A DNA stretch of 64,000 bases from Cepaea nemoralis (lineage: Eukaryota > Mollusca > Gastropoda > Stylommatophora > Helicidae), in contig JACEFZ010024485.1 of NCBI GenBank assembly GCA_014155875.1, positions 334,157-398,156 on the forward strand, written 5' to 3'. Of this stretch, positions 22,101 to 34,100 are shown one piece after another (position 1 is the stretch's first letter; the number at the start of each line of letters is the position of its first letter). The notes under the pieces are model-generated. The model was not told where the DNA came from. It was given only the letters and a program-made list of their open reading frames with translations, and made no database searches. A program made the translations under genes and the position numbers.

Positions 22101-25100
22101 GTTCAATAACTGTTCGCAGCATATACACAGCATTTACTGTACCCTTTCCTTCTACAAACCCGCATTGTTCTTCCCCTATTTCAGGTTGTATCTTCTTCCT
22201 CATTCTTTGCATGATAATTCTTAGCAAAATCTTTGTGATGTGACTCATTATACTAATTGTTCTATGTTGATCACATTCCAAGGTTCCTGATTTCTTTGGG
22301 ATTGCAATAAATATAGAGTTACATAATTCAGGAGGTATATCTCCATTATCATATAATGTGTTCAGCAGTCTGGTGACTTGATCTATTCCAAATTCTTCTA
22401 AAGCTTTAATCATTTCTGTTGTGATGTTATCTGCACCGGGGGCCTTGCCAGCTTTCATATGCTTAAGAACATTTCGAACCTCCATCTCCAAAATTGGCAG
22501 TCCTTCATTATTAAATCTAATATCATACTGTTCGTCTCTGTTATCATCATAAAGGTGTTTCACATAATCTGTCCATACCTGTAGAATCTGGTCTTTTTCT
22601 ATTATGATTTTGCCATCTTCAGTTTTTAGACACCCTGTTGATGTACTTGTTCTTTTATTAGTAAGTTCCTGAATTCTTTTGTGCACTAATTTGGTATTTT
22701 GACTGTTGTGTTGGCTTTCAATTTCTAAGCACTTTTCCTCAAGCCATGCTTCTTTTGCCTCCTTACATAATGTTCTGACTTGTCTGTCTAGTCTCACAGT
22801 TAATTTATTATTCATCCCCCTGGTGTATCGATTTCTTTTTCATGAAGTTGAGTATATTTCTTACCATTACCATTCTCTTTGTGTCGGTCATAATCATCAT
22901 GTACAATGTCCTTTACAGAATGTTCTCATCAGAGCACACTGACAAGTTTCTCAATCCTTTGCCAGTTGTCCTGCCTTGTGTACCCTCATGCCCTTGGTGT
23001 CTGTAAACCAGTCAATCCAGCAACAGCCGGCCGTCATCGTTCCGAACATGCAGTTCACACTAAAACAACCGCGGACAGATGCAAAAGCATTCCACGAAAA
23101 ATTCACAGTGTCGCGCCACACTCTCACTCAGTAGCAGGGCGACAGAACCATAGCCTCCTTAGTCACCTCTTACAACGTGCATGGCAGGCAACAGTGTTAC
23201 TATTCTTTGCTCCCCTATATAGGCCCCGGCAACACACAGGCAAGGAGAAATGTGTTACTCATTACTGTATCTCTGTTTGCTCTAATATTCATTGTTGGCA
23301 TCATCTTTGTATTGCTAATTATCATACTTTTTGAACTCTGAAAATTAATATCTACTCTACATTATGCACTTTGCAAATGTACTTGTTCCACAAGGTCCTG
23401 TAACTCCCGATCGCTTCTTGCTAAAGACACTAAGACAACAGCATATCTAAGGTTGTTTATAATTCTTCTCTTGATGTTCTGTCAAGGTATTTCTCAGAAG
23501 GGCTTAAAATAGCAAATGCATTAGGACTATATAACACACAGAATTACCTGAAACACCTAAATAAATAAAAAGTAAACATTTTACCTTAATATGTTTTTCT
23601 TTCTTAGAAAAGTGAATGATGAATATTTACATTATATACAGTTGAATTAGTTGATTAGTTGGAATTTAAACTGTGGCAGTCTAAAGAAAAATGCTCAGTT
23701 TCATCTTTGCAAATAAACTTTATATTCATGCCTTTTTGGTGAATAGACCATGGATGAAAATGCACTCACTGGAACTAGAATTAAATACAGGGAGACTCAG
23801 GGAGGGCCAATATTAGTTAACAACTGCTATACAACAAAAAATTAAGTATGAACGAAATGGAAGATTGTGTATCAGTGACAAAAGAGCTTGGCAGAAATGC
23901 TAGTTTGAAATTTGGCTTGCAAATGCAAAGAAAGAAAAAAAACAAAGCAAAAATACATAGGCAACGAAAAAGTTGAATAATGAGGAGTAAAGTATTGCTG
24001 TACCTACTTTATATAACTTGAAGCATTAAATCAATGCAACGAAAAGCTTTTGTAGTGGTGAAAATAAGTCTTCTAAGAGTTTAGAAGCTAGTGTATCTGA
24101 GCATTCCCAGAATATATTAGAGAATAAAAAGCATATTATTATTATAATTACCTCTCTCAGAAAGCGACAAACATACTTCAATACAACATAGTTGTCCTTT
24201 GGTATGAGTTTCATTGCATCAGACAACTCTTGAACGCAAGTTTCTCTAGACGACTCATCGGCTCCCTCCATGAAACGTAAAGCAATGTTCATAAACTTTT
24301 GAAATAAACGGCATGGGATTAGTGACTCTGGCAGGTCCCGAAGAAATGTTTTCAGTACTGAGGCAACTATATGCACATCTGTATTTTCTTCTTCAAAGTT
24401 TATTTTCTGCCCTCGTTCAAATCTGGATATGGTGTCCTTAATGGCTGACTGGCGTCCCGGCAACCTGAAAGGAACGAATGTGAAATCAACTGCTAATCGT
24501 AAATAAATCAAGACTATTCTACACACGAGGTCATGGGCTAATGGGGCTATAGCTCGCCATAGGGGATGGACTCCCTGTGGTCAGATTTGTGTCCTAAACC
24601 TGCGACTGGCCTAGCAAGCAGGCAGGGGATCTTCATACTGCTCGCAGAAAAACTAAGAAGTATAAACGATCTGACCGAAACGGATATCGATCGGCAATGG
24701 TAATGGACTACGAGATAGATCAGCGACTCAAAAAATAGGCACAATGAAAGTCTGCGGTTTCTATAGTAAAGAAGAAGAGCTTGTGGAAACAATGGAAGAG
24801 AGGAAAATTGGACTGATGGGAATAGCGGACACCAGAACAAAGGGGAAAGGATGAAGGAGCTCCACCACAGTTACATGTTTGTCTACTCTGGAGTAGAACA
24901 GCAAGAAAGGGCAAGACATGGTGTGGGAATAGTCATCGAACCACGGCTAGCAAGAGGAATACTAGAAATAAAATATATATCAGAAAGAATCATAACAGTG
25001 AGAATAAAAGAACAAACAATTACAACATATGTACAAATATACGCACCATGTAATACGAACAAATATGAACAAGAATGCGAGTAATTCTACGAAGACATTC

Positions 25101-28100
25101 ATGACATGCTAAATAAAATAGATAAGCAGGACAACATCATAGTTATGGGAGACTTCAATGCAAGACTATGACATAATAGAGTGGGCATAGAAAGACATCT
25201 GGGAGCATTTGGAGATCAGCATAATGAAAGGAATGATAACGGAAGTAGACTGATAGAGCTTTGCAGCCAACACGACCTGTATATAACAAACACAATCTAT
25301 AAACATAAAGACTCACAAGTATACACCTGGTATAAATGGAACGATCTAGATTCTAAAAGCCAAGTTGATTTTATATTAACAAGAAATAACAGAAAGAGAA
25401 ATATATTAGATGCAAGGGCAGTGCCAAATTTAAGTTTAAACACAGATCATAAAGCAGTCGTTGCCACAATAAGAACCATCAAAAGAAGAAAACAAAGAGC
25501 AGGAAAATACATGCCATGCAAATCAATAAACTTAAAAAACCTTAAAGACGAGGCAGTAAGGGAAAATTATGAGAAAGCACTAACTGAAATCTTTGTAAAA
25601 TTACCTATAGAGAGAACAACAGTGGAAGAAGAATGGGAGATGTTCAAATCAAGCATTTTAAATACTGCAAAAATAACATGTGGAACCACGGAAAAACGCA
25701 AAACATGGATAAAGAAAATAACAAGTTAGTGGAACGCAGAGGTAAAGAAAGCAGTAAAAGACACACAGGAAAAATATAAAAAGTGGTTGAAGAGCAAATA
25801 GGAATATGATTACATAGAATATAGAATAGCGAGAAGACATGTGAATAGAATAGTAAAGAGGGAAAAACAAAAAGACTGGGAAGAGTATGGAGAAACCCTA
25901 AATAAAAACTACAAGAAGGCAACTAGAAACTTCTACAAAAAGATAAATGCAATGCGAACCTGAGAAGAACCCTTTGACCCAACTGAAATAATTAACAGCG
26001 AAAATGGAGAACCAATAAGTGAACAAAAACACATCCTAATAAGATGGAAGCAGTATTTCAAACAACTTCTCAACATCCCATCAGATCTCACAGGAATTCA
26101 AGAAACCTACAGAGATGCCACCGAAAAACTAGCACCAGACATACTAAAAGAAGAAATTATAGAAGCCATCAGATTAGCCCCATTGAACAAATCACCGGGA
26201 CAAGATGAAATACCAAATGAACTAATTAAAGGAGCAAGAGAAGTAGGAACAGCTTGGCTACATAGACTATTCAACCATGTTTGTGTAGAACAACAGACAC
26301 CACGAGACTGGGGAAACGCCATCATTATCCTAATTTGGAAAAACAAAGGCAGCAAAAGAGATTGCACAAAATACAGAGGCATTTCACTGTTGAGTCATAC
26401 TGGGAAAATATTTTGTAAAATTCTTGAGAAAAGATTACGAGCTACTATAGAACCCCAGCTAAGCGAAACACAACTTGGATTTAGGAAAAACAAAGGATGC
26501 ACAGATACCATTTTTGCTCTTAGACAACTTAAAGAAAAATCAATCGAATTCAATGAAACACTCTACTTAGCCTTAAGTTAATCTCAAACAACAAAAATTA
26601 TATATGCATTTAAATGTATGACAAAAATCATTATTACATGGCAAATTAATAGTAATTATTATTACAGTAATTGTAATAAGCCTGTCTCCCTGGTCTAGTG
26701 GTTACACGACTTTCTCTGTAATCTTGTATACTATCGTAAGTAACGTGACATTGCGCGAGAATCGGCAGTGGTTCTCCCCACGTCGGTAACCTACAGGGCA
26801 TGTGAGCAGATGGCTCAGAAAGCAATGGCAAACTACTGAGCGTAATCTTGCCAAGAAATCAACAATCAGCTGAAAGATGCTGATATTGACAGTGATGTCC
26901 TGTAAAGGATATACGAACAAACAACCAAAATATTGTAATAAGGCTAAGGAAAATACACCATACTAAAATTAGGAGTTCAGATATCATCCAGCATCTGTGG
27001 AGAGAGACTAAGCACCAATAATATGTCCTAAGTGCATTTATGCTGCCTCTGCTAGGAATGAACAGAAAAAGAGTCAAGATAAACAAACTAACCTGAAAAG
27101 CCCCTCCACATCAAGCCCATATTTGTACAGATATTCAACGCATTCATTGACAATGTAAGGTATGTGTACTGGTCGACCTGAAAGCCTCTCCCAGTACAGG
27201 ATTTCATCCAGAGACTGGCTGAACAAAGCTGAAATAAATTGTGTATGTTTATTAGCTACTTAGATCTTGCACCATTTATTAATTATTTTGTTTCCACCAT
27301 ATGCACTTAATAAATCAATTTTAATGGAACAAAACAAAGCAAAGAAACACAAGGACAAAGTTATGGTAGAAATCAACCAGATGACAAAAATATGATAATG
27401 TGGACGTGCGGTGTAATAAAATGGGTGGTTAAATCAGTAAAATAATAATATTGGGAGTCTCCGTGGCGAAGTGGTCAAGTCTGACTCGGGCTTCGAAGGT
27501 TGTTGGTTTGATTCCGGGCCGCGTCCTTCGGTTCACGAGTGCATTTTTTTCTGAGACTCCTGGGGGTCATCGCTGGAGCTACGGAGTTCATGCTTTATGC
27601 GATGCTTTCGGCAGTTCGCTGCAGAAAGAGACTGAGCCATATGGGATAAAAACTCAGTGCAATGAAGTCGACTCTGTTAACTTTTAAGAAGATTTTAACA
27701 CTATTTACTGTCCGTTTGTTAAAGTCTCCAGTCTGTTTGCTAGTGTACTTAGGTTGTTTTTTTTTTATACAATACTGTAAAGCTAATCCCAACACTGATA
27801 TTGCCATGGGAGTTGTCATCATCACCATATAGAGGTCCTTTACCAAATGTTCTCATCATGGACTAGGCTTGTAAAGAGGGCAATGGATTTTGGATAACTA
27901 TCACGTTCATTGCACACAGATACAGTGCTACAGTCTCCTCTCATAGACACACAGGGAGAATCTCAGTAGACAAATACATGCTCATAAATACTCATTCCTG
28001 TATCATGAGAGGAATTGACCAGCTCTGGGAATATCAGCTATGCTATAACAACTATAATTTGCATATTTTAAGATACTACTAAGGAATTCTTAACCTTTCT

Positions 28101-31100
28101 TTTGTATGTGAATCCAGATACAGGTAATACTACTCTTCCACATAACTTGGAAGAATCTCTCAAGCTCCTCTCATCTCAAAACAATGTGTCTCTTATAAAG
28201 TTTGATGAATGAAAAGTCGTCCACTTTTCTCACAGAATCGACATATCAACCAATATTTATGTCACTGCCAAAGTTCTATTTTCCCCAGTTATCTTTTTCT
28301 GCTCCCATCATCATAGACATTTTGGAGTAGCAGTATGTGATTACAAGATTATATGCTGCAGATCAAGATACAGAGACAGACTTCACACTGACCATGACCA
28401 TTCTTCACCTCCTCAGGTGAGTAATCTGGGCAAGCCTGTCTAATGAAGAGAGGATCAACCATGGTTTCAGCTTAATGAAATCAAGAAAATAAACTGTGCA
28501 AGCTGCGAGACCAAGAAAATGAAAGTAATTTCTCACAACAATGGTAGATAATTAGACCCAAGTTCTGTCCTCACCATAGGAGACTGTATGCATGCTTGGC
28601 TTAAGAGTTGCTGCCAACAGCAACCCCAACTCTTCAAGCCGTACAAGTGTCAACAAATCAAATAAACAGACTTCTAACAACACGCTGCTGATAGCTGTGC
28701 CTGGCAAAATAAGATATCTACAGATGCAGCGATCTATAAGCAATTCAGAATCAAGGAATCTTCCCAAAGATGTAATTAAAAGTAAAGAACCCTGTACACA
28801 CCTTGAGCAGTATTGAACACATGGTGTTAACCCCAGAATTGTATAGATAAATGGGCACTCCATGGATGATTTGGTCAACATCACATCAGCTGCCTTTACT
28901 TACCATATTTCCTCATACCCAATTTAAGTTGGGTCAACCTGGGAGCAGGCATCAATTTGAAAAATTTGACTCATTGGGGATTCGAACACATGACCACTAG
29001 GCCAGCAAGTAAGCATGCTAGCCCCTGCTCTGCTCTAGCTCCTCTAGCTTTATGAAAGTTAAAAGTAATCTCCATTTGACTGACAGTCTGATTTCTCTGA
29101 ACTTGCTTTTAAGACATTTCTGCGCTCAGATAGATAGGATCAGTCACCTATGAACCCATTCTAGAACTCACAGACAATAATATAGTCCTCTTTAACAATA
29201 ATTAACAAACATTAAGAACAATATTGCTACTTTTTCTGTTTGAACCCTTCTTTTGTCAATAATGCAACAAGACTGATATTACTGTTCACTAGTTACACTT
29301 GTTTACTTTAAAACTGTTTAAGTGCAAAATGGCATCTCCAAAAATATAATTTCACCAGCTCATCAACTGAGGTAAAAATAACCTTATCAACTGGAAACAC
29401 ATGTGCAGAACTTTTTCAGTGCATAAAAGGTGAAAGCTATTCCACGGCAGACACTACAATAGTGGTGTCAAGTAATACAACTTCACATCTTCTAGGCTAT
29501 GGGCATTATCAATCAGAATAACCTTCTTAAATCCTCACCACCTTTTCTTCCCAGGAGAATCTCTAGGGCCCACTTTACAACGCTGAGTTAACTCGACAGT
29601 ATTATGTGCACTGCACATTATGACAACGGCTTCGGACGCAGGAGAGAAATTGGGAGGGTGTGAGCATTATTCCGGTGCAAGGAAATGCAAACTAAATGTC
29701 ATAGTAGGGCAGACCAGGCCCTAAGCCCTGGTCGGCAACTGGTCTAGGATGGAAGCTCTGACAAGCGGACAGTTAGAGCATTGCTTTGCTGATCTGGCAG
29801 CTTCTTCAGCTTGTCTTGTTCCAGATGTATTGTTACCTTTCCTCTGGAATAAACTAAGGCAGGCCAAGAGAAGGACCATGCTGCATAGGCAACACATAGT
29901 CTCTAAATTAAGCTCAGGCTTTGTGTTATAGAGACATATAATTCCATTTTATAAACAATCGTCTATCAGGGTGCCAGTATTATATGGTGAGAAACAATTT
30001 CTCCACAACACAGGAAGCTTTCCAGACTGAAGTGTTGGTAAGCTAGCATGCAATATTAGTGCCTCAACACATAATGTTACAAACAAAATTAGACATACAA
30101 GAATCATCTAATTACAAGCAAGTTGAAACCATCTAATGTTGAAAGTACTTTATATTTACACAACATTCAAAATGTCTGTAAATAATATGTTTATCATTTA
30201 AAAGTCGCTTAAAATGAAAGGACTAAAATGATCACTAATAAACTACAAACATTCATTAACTGGTGTCTATGCAGAACAGAAGGTCAAAAGGGTACAACAG
30301 AATCACTCATGTAGAATTCAGGCAGACAACTCTACAGATTCCAGCAAATCAAGAGGTGAGGATAAGACATTACTGCTGCATAGGACACACATAAAGAAAA
30401 CCTGATAATGGTTAACTAGAAGGTTCTTTCTCTGGATGAATAATATAAGGAGGACATGGAGGAAGCTGCAGGAGATAGGATGGCTTGGTGCGAGTTGCCT
30501 GACTGCCAATGCTCCAAATGATAAAGGACACAAGAAGAACAATAGCCCACCAAGGTAGCAACGTCTGAACTAGGTCAGTGAGATCGTTATATTTACCTCC
30601 TGACTAGATGCCTGACTGCCAATGCTCCAAATGATAAAGGACACAAGAAGAACAATAGCCCACCAAGGTAGCAACGTCTGAACTAGGTCAGTGAGATCGT
30701 TATATTTACCTCCTGACTAGATGCCTGACTGACAATGCTCCAAATGATAAAGGACACAAGAAGAAGAATAGCCCACCAAGGTAGCAGTCTGAACTAGGTC
30801 AGTGAGATCGTTATATTTACCTCCTGACTAGATGTCTGACTGTCAATGCTCCAAATGATAAAGGACACAAGAAGAAGAATAGCCCACCAAGGTAGCAGTC
30901 TGAACTAGGTCAGTGAGATCGTTATATTTACCTCCTGACTAGATGCCTGACTGTCAATGCTCCAAATGATAAAGGACACAAGAAGAAGAATAGCCTACTA
31001 AGGTAGCACTATCTGAACTAGGTCAGTGAGATCGTTATATTTACCCCCTGACTAGATGCCTGACTGTCAATGCTCCAAATGATAAAGGACACAAGAAGAA

Positions 31101-34100
31101 GAATAGCCCACAAAGGTAGCAGTCCTAACTAGGTCAGTGAGACTGTTATATTTACCTCCTGACTAGATGCCTGACTGTCAATGCTCCAAATGATAAAGGA
31201 CACATGAAGAACAATAGCCCACCAAGGTAGCAGTCTGAACTAGGTCAGTGAGATCGTTATATTTACCTCCTGACTAGATGCCTGACTGTCAATGCTCCAA
31301 ATGATAAAGGACACAAGAAGAAGAATAGCCTACTAAGGTAGCACCATCTGAACTAGGTCAGTGAGACTGTTATATTTACCTCCTCCTTTACTTGCGTACA
31401 AAGCTCTTTTTAGAGCATGCAACCAGATTTTCTTCTCTTCTTCTGTTTCAGCACACAGCGATAAAGTTTCCGTTGAACCTTTGTCATGTCCTAAAGGCAG
31501 ATTTTTAAATATTACAACAATTATTACCCATTCAAAAGCAAAGTTTTGAACTGAAGTAGTTTATTTGAAACATGACAATATCAGACATTTATGTAATATG
31601 AGTCATCTATTTGGCAAAGTGTGACTGCAAATATTCGTGCTTCCATGAATATCTTGAATCTGGTTCCATGTATAATCACTTCGATGGCCTTGTTCAAGTC
31701 AAATCAAAACACTGAGTATTTACATGCATGCATGTTTCAATGCCAAGTTTATGAAATTAACAGTCATATTTTTTTTCCTGTAAACCCTTGGTAGAATGGA
31801 AATATATAAGATCACATATATTCTTGTACATTATAGGTAAGATAGAATATAAGAGATAGCAATGCCATAGTTTCCTTATATTCTAGACAGAATGGGGAAA
31901 ATATGAAACCACAATCTCTTATTTTCTCATAGATCCCAGGTAGGATGGAAATAAAACAAGAAAGAAAGAAAGAAATAATACAAATACATATCTGGGGACA
32001 TTACACATATAAATTGACAAGCATTATTAAACTGACTATTTTTGAAAGTCAGGTGAAGGTAGTCCCTGGGGTGGCAGGGTAAAGAGAAGCAAGGCATTTA
32101 TTCCCTCTGCTAGCCTACAGAACATCCTTCAGCAAGGTGAGTTCCCATTTAGCACATCAAATAGGGTCATGTGAAGACATAAACACACATGTATTGTTTG
32201 GCAATCACAGAAGTAGAAGAAAGAAGTAGAGGGCCGAAGACACACTAGTACAACATACAACTTGAAAGATATAGTTACCAAACTGGATTCAAACCTGTCA
32301 CCTCCAAATTGTCTAGTGCATTCTCTGGCCTTTCAATTTTTATGTTGTCTAGTGCACCCTTGGGACTCTACTTCTTTCTTCTACACCGGCTACGCCTCTA
32401 CGCTTTCTTCTACTTTCGTCAATGCCGAACAATACATGTGTTTATTTATGAGCTGTCTTGGTGACCTAAAAGGCTTCCTCAATTGATATTTAAGGGTAAT
32501 GTGAAACTGTGTGAGCAGGTGGCAGATTAAGCTTGAGAGCAACCGATAAGTAGTTTTTGGCTATAGTGTCAAATTCACAACAGTAAGCAGAGGATCTCTG
32601 TATAGAGACTATGGCTGTGGTCCCCCAACCAATATGGTCATTGCCAAGAAGGAAAGCAATGGCAGAATAAATTCTTCACAAATGCCTATAAAACTATAGC
32701 AGTCAAAGAAGTTATGGGGTAAGAATTCTGCGCAGGACAGGCCAATAGATGATGATGAAAGGGGGTTCCATGGCAGATACTGGTGGTCAGTGCATTTGCT
32801 TGCCAGGACAATGGTCCAGATTCAGTCTCCATCAGTGGTCAGATTATTTATTCCTGCTAGTCTAAAGAAATCGCATCCTTAACTTACAGGGTATGTGAGC
32901 CGGCCGCTCAGAAAGCAAAGGCGAACTACTGAGCGTGATCTTGCCAAGAAATCAACATACAGCTGAAAGATGCTGGTGTTGACAGCGATGTCCTGTAAAG
33001 GATATGCAACAACAAAAAAAAGTCTAAAGAAACAAACTGGTCTAGTCACACAAATGTAACAAGTATCCCTCAATAAAACAAAAGAAAAAAAATGGTCTGG
33101 TCATACAAATGTAACAAGCATCCCTCAATAAAACAAAGAAGAAAATGATCTAATCACACAAATGTAACAAACATCCCTCAACAAAACAAAGAAGAAAATG
33201 GTCTAATCACACAAATGTAACAAGCATCCCTCAACAAAACAAAGAAGAAAATGGTCTAATCACACAAATGTAACAAGCATCCCTCAATAAAACAAAGAAG
33301 AAAATGGTCTAATCACACAAATGTAACAAACATCCCTCAATAAAACAAAGAAGAAAATAGTCTAATCACACAAATGTAACAAGCATCCCTCAACAAAACA
33401 AAGAAAACAATTGGTCTAGTCACATAAATGTAACAAGTATCCCTCAATAAAACAAAAGAAAAAAAATGGTCTGGTCATACAAATGTAACAAGCACCCCTC
33501 AACAAAACAAAGATGAAAATGATCTAATCACACAAATGTAACAAACATCCCTCAACAAAACAAAGACGAAAATGGTCTAATCACACAAATGTAACAAGCA
33601 TCCCTCAACAAAACAAAGAAAAAATGGTCTAATCACACAAATGTAACAAACATCCCTCAATAAAACAAAGAAGAAAATGGTCTAATCACACAAATGTAAC
33701 AAACATCCCTCAACAAAACAAAGAAGAAAATGATCTAATCACGCAAATGTAACAAACATCCCTCAACAAAACAAAGAAGAAAATGGTCTAGTCACACAAA
33801 TGTAACAAACATCCCTCAACAAAACAAAGAAGAAAATGGTCTAGTCACACAAATGTAACAAACATCCCTCAAGAAAACAAAGAAGAAAATGGTCTAGTCA
33901 CACAAATGTAACAAACATCCCTCAACAAAACAAAGAAGAAAATGGTCTAGTCACACAAATGTAACAAACATCCCTCAACAAAACAAAGAAGAAAATGGTC
34001 TAGTCACACAAATGTAACAAACATCCCTCAACAAAACAAAGAAGAAAATGGTCTAGTCACACAAATGTAACAAGCATCTCTCAACAAAGGAAATAGAAAC

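Noticed and set aside
23246..24151. A further RhoGAP exon between exons 4 and 5
   Set aside because: Exons 4 and 5 already join in phase 0 and complete the RhoGAP fold; no extra exon is needed or seen.
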